Positions 51,816 through 61,600 of a stretch of DNA of 64,000 nt are shown one piece after another. Made by a program: the position numbers and the translations under genes. Position 1 is the first letter of the stretch. Each line of letters begins with the position of its first letter. Source of the stretch: Jonesiaceae bacterium BS-20 (GTDB lineage: Bacteria > Actinomycetota > Actinomycetes > Actinomycetales > Cellulomonadaceae); contig CP146203.1 in NCBI GenBank assembly GCA_039995105.1, forward strand, positions 1,736,001 to 1,800,000, written 5' to 3'. A model generated the notes under the pieces. The model did not search any database. It was not told the DNA's origin and worked only from the letters and a program-made list of their open reading frames with translations.

Positions 51816-53111
51816 ATGGATGCGTCACCTCAACAACCCAAACCTCCTATTCATCAGCGCCTTCTTGCCAAGCTGCAAAGTGGGCGGGATAGGACGCAAA
51901 AAGAACCACAAGATACGTTGCCAGACCCACGGTCCGACCAAGGGTTTGTGGAACATGCCCCCAAGCCAGATCTTGTGTATGACGGGGATTGGTTCACCGC
52001 TCCACGCCCACCCCGGTGGTTCGGCAAAGCACTCGTCTCATTAGTCTTGACCGTATTTGTGGGCATTTTTGTGTGGCGAGCCATGGGCTCCATTACGGGC
52101 CTATTTATCAATCTTGTGATCGCCTTCTTCTTGGCGTTGGCCATGGAACCAATGATCCTGTGGTTGGTTCGCATGGGTTGGAAGCGTGGGGTAGCAACGG
52201 GCGCGGTTCTCGTTGGCATGTTGGTAACCACGGCTGCTGTTTTCTCCGTGTTTGGGAACATGTTCATAGACCAGGCCACTCAGCTCATAGCGAGCCTGCC
52301 AAACATGTACGACAGCGTGGAAATATGGATTGAGCGACGCACGGACTACGACGTCCCAAGTTACGGTGAGTTGCAGTCAAGCCTGATCGATACCTGGGGA
52401 AATACGGCCGCAAACCAAGCCCTAGCGATTGGGGCGTCCCTGCTGTCTCTGCTCTTCAACGCCTCGGTCGTGTTACTGGTGGCCTACTATCTGGCGGCCG
52501 CCGGCCCCAAGTTCCGCGCCGCCATTTGCGCTTGGATCTCGCCCACGTATCAGGGACAGGTCTTGCGGTTGTGGGAAGTCACCCAAACCAAGATTTCGGA
52601 CTATATCAACTCTCGGGTTCTCCTAGCCGCCATTTCAAGCGTGGCAACCGGGATCTTCTTGCAGATCTTGGGTATTCCCTACGCCCTACCGCTGGCCGTG
52701 TTTACCGGTGTAGTTTCCCAATTTGTGCCCACAATCGGTACCTATATCGGTGGTGCGTTACCAATTATTTTTGCTCTCACGAGCGGGAAGCTTTCCGATG
52801 CCGTAATTATTTTGATCTTTATTGTGGCGTACCAGCAGGTTGAGAACTTGTGGTTGTCACCGAAAATTTCGGCTCGGGCACTGCAGATGAATCCAGCTGT
52901 TTCCTTTGTGGTGGTACTTGGTTTTGGGGCAATCTTTGGTGCCCTTGGAGCATTTTTGGCGCTTCCGGTTGCCGCCACCATTCAGGCAATTGGCTCAACC
53001 TACCTGCGCCGCCACGAGCTCATTGATTCCTCGCTTCTGCGAGACCCCGAATCAAAGCGCGGTCATGACTATAGCCAGCGTGAAGAACCTTCCGAATCGG
53101 ATGACGACTAG
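51816..53111 (+). CDS. AI-2E family (PF01594) transporter
   Basis: A 431-residue membrane protein of the AI-2 exporter superfamily. After a 70-residue hydrophilic N-terminus there are about eight helices. FLALAMEPMILWLVRMGWKRGVATGAVL and the late LPLAVFTGVVSQFVPTIGTYIGGALPIIFAL (spanning two helices) are diagnostic, as is YQQVENLWLSPKISARALQMNPAVSF. Family members export signalling molecules or act as Na+/H+ antiporters; which applies is unknown. TACTTT lies 5 nt before the ATG (leaderless). It ends at a 17-bp hairpin. Confidence 0.92.
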   Translation: MDASPQQPKPPIHQRLLAKLQSGRDRTQKEPQDTLPDPRSDQGFVEHAPKPDLVYDGDWFTAPRPPRWFGKALVSLVLTVFVGIFVWRAMGSITGLFINLVIAFFLALAMEPMILWLVRMGWKRGVATGAVLVGMLVTTAAVFSVFGNMFIDQATQLIASLPNMYDSVEIWIERRTDYDVPSYGELQSSLIDTWGNTAANQALAIGASLLSLLFNASVVLLVAYYLAAAGPKFRAAICAWISPTYQGQVLRLWEVTQTKISDYINSRVLLAAISSVATGIFLQILGIPYALPLAVFTGVVSQFVPTIGTYIGGALPIIFALTSGKLSDAVIILIFIVAYQQVENLWLSPKISARALQMNPAVSFVVVLGFGAIFGALGAFLALPVAATIQAIGSTYLRRHELIDSSLLRDPESKRGHDYSQREEPSESDDD

Positions 53112-53134
53112 ATAGCGACAACTTCAAGCAACAA

Positions 53135-53172
53135 CTAAGCTGGGTCCGGTTCTTAAACCGGACCCAGCTTAG
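53135..53172. terminator. Perfect hairpin between the AI-2E gene and the MocA gene
   Basis: 17-bp perfect stem (53135-53151 with 53156-53172), loop CTTA. It terminates both convergent transcripts, including the long LacI-Tct-MocA operon. Confidence 0.85.
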
Positions 53173-53181
53173 GTTTGCCAA

Positions 53182-54342
53182 TTAGAAGCGTACGCGCTTG
53201 TCTGTCGCCGCGGACTCGTAGGCCGCATAGATGGCCTGCATGGATGCGTAGGCCAGTTCAAAGTCGGACTGCGGTGTGCCGCCGTGGACTACACAGTCAA
53301 TGAAGTCCTGCATCTCACCGATGTAGCCGCGGGCTAACAGCTCGTCTAGCAGGACGTACTGCCAGCCTCCCTTGTTATCGACCTTTTCCGTGACGTAGAC
53401 GTCATCAAGTGCCGCGGAGTCATCGTGGTACAAACGTAATTGGTTGGACTGGCTGATCTGGCACAGGTAAACGCTTTCGGTGGTGAAGACTTGAAGCGAA
53501 TTACGTACCCCGCCCACGATTGTGTCGCTCGCGGTGACTACCCCGCGCGTGCCATCGTCAAAAGTCATGATGACGTTGGCAATGTCCTCGACGTCAACCG
53601 GACGTGCATGCAAGAACTTGCGTTGGGGATCGGTCAGTGTTGGCGTAATGGCGGTCGTGTCAGCGATAACCGAGTTGACCGCAACCGTGCGCCCAGCGGC
53701 CTTGGCCTCAACCCGTTTCAGATAGAGCATCGCGGACAGCGGGTGGCAGCCCTGGCGAATCAATGCTCCGCCACCGGAATCAGCCCACGTCTTGGAATAC
53801 TCCGCGTGCGAGCCATTGTGGGACTCTTCACCGATCATCATGGTGATCCGGGCGCCGGTCTTTTCCAGCAGTTCCCGGCTCTTCTGGACCGAGGGCGCGT
53901 ATACGTAGTTCTCTGCGTACCCAAAGACGAGGTCGCTTTCACTTACGATCTTGCGCAGTGAATCCATCTCGGCCATAACCGAGTCGTACATCTTGCGGCG
54001 GTCAAACCCGTCTGCTTCCCCAACCGGAACATCAAAGTACCCGGTCAGCGGCTTCTCACAAATCACGTGCTTTCCCGCTGCGATGACCTTTGCAACCATG
54101 TCCACGTGCAACGCGGGTGGAGTACAAATGTCGACCACGTCAACGTTTGGGTCCGCGAGCAATTCTTCCAACGTGTCATACTCTGCGGCGATTGAGTGGC
54201 GCTGGGCAAACGCGGAGCGCCGAGTATTTGGGGCCGCCACCGCGACAATTTGAACATCGTGGCCGGAGACTCGCTTGAATGATTCAGCGTGCAGGTCGGC
54301 GACAAATCCAGCGCCAACAATACCGATTCCAACTTTTTGCAT
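53182..54342 (-). CDS. Gfo/Idh/MocA family dehydrogenase of the TTT operon
   Basis: A 386-residue NAD(P)-dependent oxidoreductase. The Rossmann loop is GIGIVGAGFVADLHAESFK and DICTPPALHVDMVAKVIAAGKHVICEKPLTG holds the KP motif. In the C-terminal domain GGGALIRQGCHPLSAMLYL supplies the catalytic-His region, and DVEDIANVIMTFDDGTRGVV is typical. GGGGAA precedes the ATG at 54342, only 2 bp after the tctA stop, so it belongs to the transporter operon. It probably oxidises the imported compound, such as a polyol or sugar acid, but the substrate is unknown. Confidence 0.92.
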   Translation of the reverse strand: MQKVGIGIVGAGFVADLHAESFKRVSGHDVQIVAVAAPNTRRSAFAQRHSIAAEYDTLEELLADPNVDVVDICTPPALHVDMVAKVIAAGKHVICEKPLTGYFDVPVGEADGFDRRKMYDSVMAEMDSLRKIVSESDLVFGYAENYVYAPSVQKSRELLEKTGARITMMIGEESHNGSHAEYSKTWADSGGGALIRQGCHPLSAMLYLKRVEAKAAGRTVAVNSVIADTTAITPTLTDPQRKFLHARPVDVEDIANVIMTFDDGTRGVVTASDTIVGGVRNSLQVFTTESVYLCQISQSNQLRLYHDDSAALDDVYVTEKVDNKGGWQYVLLDELLARGYIGEMQDFIDCVVHGGTPQSDFELAYASMQAIYAAYESAATDKRVRF

Positions 54343-54344
54343 TA

Positions 54345-55844
54345 TTACTTCCCCTTTCCAGAGGTAACAAGGGCTTTTGCCTTGCCAAAGACGCCCAGTT
54401 GGGCAGCCAAGATCACGACTATGAAAACCAAGAACATCAAAGACATTGGGCGTTGGAACATTGGCATCCAACTGCCCTCGCTCAGTAGGAGCGCACGGCG
54501 CAGGTTGGAGTCTGCCATTGGCCCCAGGATGACGCCCAACAGGAACGGAGCCGCTGGGAATCCAAACTCATACAGGAACAACCCAACCAACCCAAATATC
54601 AGCATCATGCCAACGTCAAATAGCGAGTAGTTGATCAAGTAGGAACCAATAACACAAAGCACATAGATCATTGGCATCAAAATTTCCTTGCGCAAACCAA
54701 GGATCCGCACGGAAAACTTCATGACAAGCAATGCAAGGAACCACATCACTATCGCCGCGGCAGCTAGGTAGATGGCCACTTGGAAAATAAACTCCGGTGA
54801 TTCACGTGCCAAGAGGGGCCCGGGACGGTAGCCGTGCATCAGGAAAGCTGCAAGTAGGACCGCTGCGGGTGCTGACCCGGGAACCGCTAGGGAAAGGATT
54901 GGGATCAGTGAACCACCAATCGCGGCATTATTTCCGGACTCGGCCGAGATTACCCCCAGTTCGTTGCCCTTACCAAAGGAATCCGGGTTCTTGTTCATCG
55001 ACTTGGTTGAGGCGTATGACAACCAACCACCAACGTCCTCACCCACCCCTGGAATAATTCCTACGCTCGTGCCGATCACAGATGATCTGGCGACGGCTGG
55101 CATATTCTTGAACACGGCTTTGACTCCAGCCCCAACGCGCAGCTTTGCTGCCTTGAGGGTGACGTGCTCGGATTTACGGAAAGCCTTCACGATCTCGGGG
55201 AATCCAAACAGTCCGATCATGACGGGGATAAGCTGAATTCCGGCCATAAGTTGCACGTTGCCAAAGGTAAAGCGTGGTTCCGCTCCGATAGGGTCAAGTC
55301 CAATTTGGGCCACAAACAGACCAAGGAATCCGGCGATCCAGCCCTTGAGTGCGTTACCCCTAGCTGTCAGGGTGCCACAGATTGCCACACCGAATGCAGC
55401 AAGTAAGAAGAACTCCCATGCCCCAAAGTTTAGGGCCAGTTTTGTCAGCAGCGGAGTCAGTGTCAGCAGAAAGACCACCGAGATTAATGTACCCAGAGCC
55501 GATGCGGTAACGGCCAGGACCATTGCATAGCCACCCTTACCCTGCTGAGCCATCGGGAATCCATCAACCGCGGTTGCCGCAGAGGCCGGCGTACCCGGAA
55601 TATTGAGCAAGATTGCGGTTTGGGCCCCACCTGAGATCGAGCCAACGTACACGGCCAGCAGTGAGATCAGCGCCGTTTCAACCGGTAGGCCATAGGTTAG
55701 GCCGGTGAGTAGCGCAATCGCCATGGTCGCGGACAGCCCAGGGAGCATGCCCATGACCAGTCCGACAAGGGTAGCAACCAGCAACACGGCAAAGTTTACG
55801 GGCTCCGCAACTGTTTGCAGAGCGTCAAGCAAGTAATCAGTCAT
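54345..55844 (-). CDS. tctA: Tripartite tricarboxylate transporter, large permease TctA
   Basis: A 499-residue membrane protein with about eleven helices. GLVMGMLPGLSATMAIALLTGLTYGL and SAATAVDGFPMAQQGKGGYAM are TctA signatures, and IGTSVGIIPGVGEDVGGWLSY is the second, duplicated loop motif. TctA with TctB forms the sodium- or proton-driven permease fed by the TctC binding protein. The start is 11 bp after the tctB stop. Confidence 0.95.
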   Translation of the reverse strand: MTDYLLDALQTVAEPVNFAVLLVATLVGLVMGMLPGLSATMAIALLTGLTYGLPVETALISLLAVYVGSISGGAQTAILLNIPGTPASAATAVDGFPMAQQGKGGYAMVLAVTASALGTLISVVFLLTLTPLLTKLALNFGAWEFFLLAAFGVAICGTLTARGNALKGWIAGFLGLFVAQIGLDPIGAEPRFTFGNVQLMAGIQLIPVMIGLFGFPEIVKAFRKSEHVTLKAAKLRVGAGVKAVFKNMPAVARSSVIGTSVGIIPGVGEDVGGWLSYASTKSMNKNPDSFGKGNELGVISAESGNNAAIGGSLIPILSLAVPGSAPAAVLLAAFLMHGYRPGPLLARESPEFIFQVAIYLAAAAIVMWFLALLVMKFSVRILGLRKEILMPMIYVLCVIGSYLINYSLFDVGMMLIFGLVGLFLYEFGFPAAPFLLGVILGPMADSNLRRALLLSEGSWMPMFQRPMSLMFLVFIVVILAAQLGVFGKAKALVTSGKGK

Positions 55845-55855
55845 GGCTCAAGACC

Positions 55856-56335
55856 TCACGGCAACGGAACGCGGAAGACGACGGAAAACAGCAGGACAAT
55901 TGCCCCCACTAGGGACCCGGAGATGATCAGGACCATCCACCAGCGGGTAGCTCGCAGGAATAGCAGCATCGCGATTGTAAAGATCAGTGACGCCACCCAG
56001 AACTGGAACCAGTGCAGCAGCCCAAAGGTGTATACCGCCATGAGCAAGATACCGATAACACTGTTCCGGGTATCCGGTTGCTTGATCAGATTTTGGAACC
56101 AGGCTTTAGCTTCGCCCGCGCGCACCTTGGCACCCTCGCCATGGATTGACTGGCGCAGCAACAATAGGCTGCATAGCAACAGAATAATTCCGAGCATTCC
56201 CGGCATCAGCGCCGGAGACGTGTGCAAAGGCTCGGCTGCCTTGAGATAAATACTGACACTACCCAATAAGATAGCGGTTGAAAGCAGCGCCAGAATGATA
56301 GAACTTATGAAATTGAGTTTATGATCATTGCCCAT
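55856..56335 (-). CDS. tctB: Tripartite tricarboxylate transporter, small permease TctB
   Basis: A 159-residue protein with four membrane helices (about 9-29, 39-58, 87-105 and 111-150 as two), the small permease subunit. Sequence is weakly conserved in this family; position between tctC and tctA supports the call. ATG at 56335 has GGAG upstream; the in-frame extension to 56392 would cross the intercistronic hairpin. The SALMPGMLGIILLLCSLLLL region is typical. Confidence 0.88.
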   Translation of the reverse strand: MGNDHKLNFISSIILALLSTAILLGSVSIYLKAAEPLHTSPALMPGMLGIILLLCSLLLLRQSIHGEGAKVRAGEAKAWFQNLIKQPDTRNSVIGILLMAVYTFGLLHWFQFWVASLIFTIAMLLFLRATRWWMVLIISGSLVGAIVLLFSVVFRVPLP

Positions 56336-56361
56336 GACGTGTGGCTCCAAACTGGATGTGG

Positions 56362-56404
56362 CAACTGTGGTGGGTGCCCGCCAAACAGGCACCCACCACA
56401 GTTG
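56362..56404 (-). terminator. Intercistronic hairpin between tctC and tctB
   Basis: 17-bp perfect stem (56362-56378 with 56388-56404), 9-nt loop, 2 nt after the tctC stop. No T run follows on the minus strand. It probably stabilises the tctC message or attenuates readthrough, raising the binding protein over the permease. Confidence 0.7.
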
Positions 56405-56406
56405 GA

Positions 56407-57426
56407 TTACGGCCGTGGGATTTCGAAGTCCTCAGGTGAGTTCTCAGCTACACCCGCATCAAAGAGCGTCCAAGCCACAATCTTTTGCAAGTCATCTACG
56501 CGCTTGGCGGCATCTGCGCGGCCCATTGCAACAGGGTCCATGCCCTTCTCAGCGCAGAAGTCTAGGAATGCCTGACTCTTCATGGCGGCTTCGAATCCGC
56601 CATCGATCGACTTCAAGACCGACTCATCGAGTCCCTTTTGTACTGCGAGTCCGGTGGTCTCACCCATGGGTAGGATCGAGGCCATATCAGGCAAAGCAGT
56701 TGCAATAGTCGGGATTACAATCCCGCCTTCGAGGGTGATGTCTTTGTCGGAAAGCGTTGCAAGTGCACGCAGGTCACCGGCAATAATCATGTCCTGCATT
56801 TCCACCAAGAGTTGGGGGGCGAAGTCCACCTCACCGGCCAACGCGGCCAAGATGGCCGGGTTACCACCCTCGTATGGTACGTGCTTGTACTCGGCGTCTG
56901 CGGCATTAGCCAGCAACTCGGCCGCGATGTGCCCGGCACTTCCAGGACCTGCGGTTCCCGCTGAAACCTGACCCGGGTTGTCCTTCATACCCTGGACCAG
57001 ATCATCAATGGTTTGGTAAGGAGAGCTCGCTGGAACCGCAATGACGTTCGGGGTGTAGGTAGCCAACCAGAAGTCCCAATCCTTGGGCAGGGTCTCTAAG
57101 GTGCCCATGACCGGCATGGAGGTGAAGGACAACATACCGTCCGCCAAGAGGGTGTAGCCATCGTGCTTGGAGTTCATGACCGACTGGGTGCCGACACTTC
57201 CAGCCGCACCGGGAGTGTTTGTAACCACGATTTTGTTTTCGAAGTGGGCGCCCATGCCCTCTCCAACGATGCGTGCGGTGAGGTCGGTTGAGCCACCGGC
57301 TCCGAATGGAACCGTTACGTTGATGTCACGGGTGGGGAAGTCATCTCCGCCACCCCCAGCGCAGGCGGTAACACCCATGAGTGCTACGGCTGAGGCAATT
57401 GCAAGTACTTTCTTGAGCCTAGACAT
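56407..57426 (-). CDS. tctC: Tripartite tricarboxylate transporter, substrate-binding lipoprotein TctC (Bug family)
   Basis: A 339-residue extracytoplasmic binding protein with lipoprotein signal SAVALMGVTAC (Cys about 22) and a Gly-rich spacer. Bug-family features are DINVTVPFGAGGSTDLTARIV (first ligand loop), VVTNTPGAAGSVGT, and GQVSAGTAGPGSAGH (second loop). Bug proteins usually bind carboxylates such as citrate, glutamate or terephthalate; the ligand is not evident. AGGGAG precedes the ATG at 57426. It starts 10 bp after the LacI gene stop. Confidence 0.94.
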   Translation of the reverse strand: MSRLKKVLAIASAVALMGVTACAGGGGDDFPTRDINVTVPFGAGGSTDLTARIVGEGMGAHFENKIVVTNTPGAAGSVGTQSVMNSKHDGYTLLADGMLSFTSMPVMGTLETLPKDWDFWLATYTPNVIAVPASSPYQTIDDLVQGMKDNPGQVSAGTAGPGSAGHIAAELLANAADAEYKHVPYEGGNPAILAALAGEVDFAPQLLVEMQDMIIAGDLRALATLSDKDITLEGGIVIPTIATALPDMASILPMGETTGLAVQKGLDESVLKSIDGGFEAAMKSQAFLDFCAEKGMDPVAMGRADAAKRVDDLQKIVAWTLFDAGVAENSPEDFEIPRP

Positions 57427-57436
57427 TGTTGTCTCC

Positions 57437-58468
57437 CTAAGAGTTTGAAATATCTTGTACGGAACTACCAAGGTGTATTTGGCAGTTGGTGATTGTCTTG
57501 CTTGGAATTACGTTGGGGTCAGATAGCAGCTGCAACAGCTTCTTCGCTGCGGAGCGGCCTTGGGCATCAGCACTGATGTCAACCACCGTGTAGTTGTTGG
57601 CACCGGTGGTTGCCCAATCGGGTGAACCAATCATGACCACCGATAGATCGCGACCGGGCTGGATGCCACGGGAACTGAGAAAATCAACGGCACCCTTACC
57701 CGGCACGTTAAATGCCAGGCACCATGCGGTGACGTCGGGGTACTGCGTATACACATGCTCGGCAAGTTTGAACCCGCCGGATACTGAAAAATCGCTGTCT
57801 AGGTTGAGTTCCGGTTGGCGCTGCTCCGTAGAAGCGGCAATGCCATCCCAGAATCCGCGCCGTCGATCATCGAGGATCTCTAGCCCGGAATCCCACCCTA
57901 GGTAGGCCACACGGGTGTGGCCCATCTTGCCTAGGTGCTCCCCCAGCACGTAGCCGCTGCCGTAGTTATCTGGCAGCACCTCCATAAAATTGCCGGACGC
58001 TCCCTGTAACGGGCGGTCTAGCAGAACTAAGGGAATTCCTACCTTGCGAATTGTTTCGGTGTTGCTGGCGCCGCCGGTTGTTGGCGTCAAAATAAATCCA
58101 TCGACCCGCTGCTGAGCCATCTTGATGATGATGTCGCGCTCACGCTCGGGGTCATCAAATGTATTACTGATGGACAGCAGGTACCCCTGCTGTTCCACTT
58201 CCGCCTCAACCGAGAGCATGAGCTTGGTGAAGTATTGGTTATTGAACTGCGGCACGAGGACCGCAATAATCCCCTTTTCTTTTCCGTGCAGACTGCTAGC
58301 TGGCATGGACTTGATGTAACCGGTAGCAGCGACCGCTGCCATGACTCGTTCACGCATCTCCGGGCTAATGTAGCGATTTGAATTCCCGCTGAGGACATAG
58401 GAGACCGTAGCGGCGGTGGTTTCCGCCTCTTTGGCCACATCTTTTAACGTCACATAGCGATTCTTCAT
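57437..58468 (-). CDS. LacI family transcriptional regulator
   Basis: A 343-residue repressor. The N-terminal HTH VTLKDVAKEAETTAATVSYVLSG and hinge helix (MPASSLHGKEK) bind DNA; the rest is a periplasmic-binding-protein-like effector domain (IIAVLVPQFNNQYFTKLMLSVEAE, DGFILTPT, LVLLDRP). AGGA lies 6 nt before the ATG. It is the first gene of the operon with tctCBA and the MocA dehydrogenase, and two LacI-type operators lie 49-98 bp upstream, so autoregulation by the imported substrate or its product is likely. Confidence 0.95.
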   Translation of the reverse strand: MKNRYVTLKDVAKEAETTAATVSYVLSGNSNRYISPEMRERVMAAVAATGYIKSMPASSLHGKEKGIIAVLVPQFNNQYFTKLMLSVEAEVEQQGYLLSISNTFDDPERERDIIIKMAQQRVDGFILTPTTGGASNTETIRKVGIPLVLLDRPLQGASGNFMEVLPDNYGSGYVLGEHLGKMGHTRVAYLGWDSGLEILDDRRRGFWDGIAASTEQRQPELNLDSDFSVSGGFKLAEHVYTQYPDVTAWCLAFNVPGKGAVDFLSSRGIQPGRDLSVVMIGSPDWATTGANNYTVVDISADAQGRSAAKKLLQLLSDPNVIPSKTITNCQIHLGSSVQDISNS

Positions 58469-58516
58469 GCTGCGTCCTGCCCTCAGCTCCGGTCAACATT
58501 GACCTCCAGCAACCGT

Positions 58517-58566
58517 TAGGCAATCGTTTGCCTACGTCCCGAACCCGTTAGCCAATCGTTTGCTTA
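58517..58566. promoter_or_regulatory. Two LacI-type operators upstream of the lacI-tctCBA-mocA operon
   Basis: TAGGCAATCGTTTGCCTA (58517-58534) is an 18-bp palindrome with a central CG and one non-palindromic pair. TAGCCAATCGTTTGCTTA (58549-58566) is a second, weaker copy, 32 bp away. The layout (AA-n-CG-n-TT) is the usual LacI-family operator. A further palindrome GGTCAACATTGACC lies at 58491-58504. Confidence 0.8.
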
Positions 58567-58646
58567 ATGGGTTGTGACAAACCTACTTGCGAACTTCAAA
58601 GGTGTCAAGGGGCACAATAAAACTCGCTTCTTCCTGCTCTTGCAAG

Positions 58647-61600
58647 TTACCTAGACGGCTCACCGTAGAACAGTCTTTCCATGACCTTGCGGGCTCGCCT
58701 AGCCCTGCGTTGGTAGTCTTCTTGCACTTGGGAAGCCGTCCCCTGTGGGTATCCAAGGACCCGTCCAATTGCCTCCAATGCCTTGCGGTCAACCGGCAAC
58801 ATATCAGCCTGCTCGCCACCCGCGCGCCCCGTCCACAGCACATTGGCGTCGCGCAGATTTGAGGCAAATCGCCATGCCTTCAAGAGGACCTGAGCATCTT
58901 TTGCGCTCACCAGCCCAGCACGCTGCGCCGCTTCAAGTCCCGCCACTGTTTCGGTTGTGCGCAACTCAGGAATCTGGGCTCCGTGCTGCAATTGGATCAT
59001 TTGCACAACCCACTCAACATCCGTGATTGAGCCACGCCCAAGTTTCAGGTGCCGTAAGGGGTCTGCACCGCGAGGTAACCGTTCCGCTTCCATGCGTGCT
59101 TTAAGCCGTCGAATTTCTTTCAGATTGGTTGCATCAAGTCCCTCAGCTGGATAACGCAACGGGTCGATCAGTTTGATGAACTTTGCCTGCAGGTCCAGAT
59201 CCCCGGCAATTGGCCGGGCCCGCAAGAGCGCTTGACTCTCCCATGGTTGGGACCACCGAGCGTAGTACGCCTCGTAGGATTCGAGCGATCGCACGAGTGG
59301 GCCATTACGTCCTTCCGGGCGTAGGTCAGCATCAATAAGGAGTTCCGGTTCCGAGCCAATTCGCGTCACCAGTGACCGCAGCAACACGGCCACGTCCTGG
59401 GCATAGGTTTGGGCCTGAGCATCCGTGTATCCTGGCGCCGTCTCATACACGAACATGACATCCGCGTCTGACCCGTATCCCATCTCTCGGCCGCCCATAC
59501 GACCCATCGCGATGACGGCAAATACCGCCGGCTTCCCCCGGACCGCGGGCGTTCCCAATCCATCGACCCCGTCTGCAACCGCAGGGAAGCAAGCCTGGGA
59601 TACCTCGGACTCGGCCAACTGCAAACCAGCAGCAATCACCACTTCTGCTGCATCGGTGACTCCCAAAGCGGTCACTTGCGGATCAATGTTGCGCAGCAGT
59701 TCCGCACAAGAAATACGGGCCAGCTCTCGCCTTCGCAAAGCCCGAATAAGAGTTATAGCAAAGGATGCTGAATCCGCTCGCTGCAAGATGGCTTGGGCCT
59801 CAACGGCAAGCCTCTCGCGGCTAAACACTTCGAGGTCCTCGTCAGTGTCCAGCCACGCAATGGATTCTGGGGAACGAGCCAACGCTGCCCCCACATATTT
59901 TGAGGTGGACAGCAGAAAGGCAAGTTTCTTTGCAGCGGAACTGGAGTCCCGCAGCAGCTTCAGGTACCAGTGCGTGCCGCCCAGGTCATCGGAAAGTATT
60001 CTAAAGGTCAGCAATCCCTGATCCGGATCCGCACCCTGGCTAAACCACCCAATCATGACCGGCAGCAGCTGTCGCTGGATCGCAGCACGGCGGGTCAGCC
60101 CCTCCGTGAGCGCGGTGATGTGCCGCATTGCCCCAGCAGGGTCACGGTAGCCAATCGCGGCTAACCTCGCCTGAGCCGCCTGCGGTGCCAGACTCGCCTC
60201 TTCAGGTGAAAGTCGGGCCGTTACGGGTAGCAGCGGACGGTAGAACAGCGCCTGTTGCAACTTACGGACCCTGCGCCGCACGGCCTGCCACTGGGCCTGG
60301 ACCCCAGCGCCACCCATTCTGCGCATACCAATGCTGCGGGCCAGCAACTCAAGTTTTTCTGGCTCAGAGGGCAACAAATGGGTCCGCCGCAACGAACGTA
60401 GTTGCAGGCGGTGTTCAAGCAGGCGCAGGAACCGATAGCAGTTGGCTAACTCTTGTGCGTGCTCGCGGCCCACGTACCCACCCAAGGCAAGCTGCTGCAA
60501 CGCGATCAGCGTATTGGAACTACGGATGGTGACGTCTTGACGTCCGTGAACCAGCTGCAGGAGCTGCACCGTAAATTCCACATCCCGTAGCCCGCCCTTG
60601 CCCAGTTTCAGTTGCCGGTCTTTCTCCTGAGCCGGGACATGTTCTTCAACGCGGCGTCGCATAGCCTGGGCGTCTTCAACAAAGTTCGCACGGCTCGCGG
60701 CGGCCCACACCAAGGGCGTCACTGCCTCAAGGTACCTGGCCCCCAACTCTTGGTCCCCGGCCACCAGTCGTGCTTTAAGGAGTGCCTGAAATTCCCAAGT
60801 TTGGGCCCAGCGCCCGTAATAGGCCAGGTGACTTTTCACGGTACGCACCAACGGCCCCTGTTTCCCCTCGGGCCGCAGCGCCGCATCAACGGGCCACAGC
60901 GCCGGTTCTAAGCCCGGTGCTGAGCAAACTTTAGCCAATTCTGAGCCAAGCTCTGTTCCCCAGCGGACCGCATATTCATGATCAAACCCCGGGGCCGGTT
61001 CCGCCACATAGATGACGTCAACGTCGGACACATAATTAAGTTCACGTCCCCCGCACTTTCCCATTCCTAGGACCGCGAATCGGACCCCCCGACCGTGATC
61101 CCGCAGTTGTGATCGAGCAATGCTCAATGCTCCCTCGAGTGCGGCAGCAGCAAGGTCTGCGAGCGCCCGAGTGACCTCGGCAATGACCTCGGTAGGTTCG
61201 GGCGCAGTGAGGTCAACGGCAGCAATATGGATCAGGATCTCGCGGTAGGTGCGGCGCAGCGCACTTGTGGCCTCGGACTTGGGGAGACCGGCAATGGGTG
61301 GTTCAACCGCGGCGGGCGCACCGATGGCGTGCAGGATGCGGGCGCGCATTGCCGCGGCGTCTGGCAGAGGCTGGGTGTCCGCAAGGAGTAGATCGAGCAG
61401 ATGGGGATGGCGGACAAGGTCGTCGCACAAGGGTTGACTGAACCCAATGATCGAAAATAGCCGGTTTGTGGTTTGGGCTCTTTTTTGGTCCTCAACGGTG
61501 GTAAGCGCGAGTGGGTCCGTGGGGACAAATAAATCCCGGAACGCGTTGAGCCTGTGCGCTGGGGCGCCACGGTGTAACCCTTCGCAGATCCGGACCAGAG

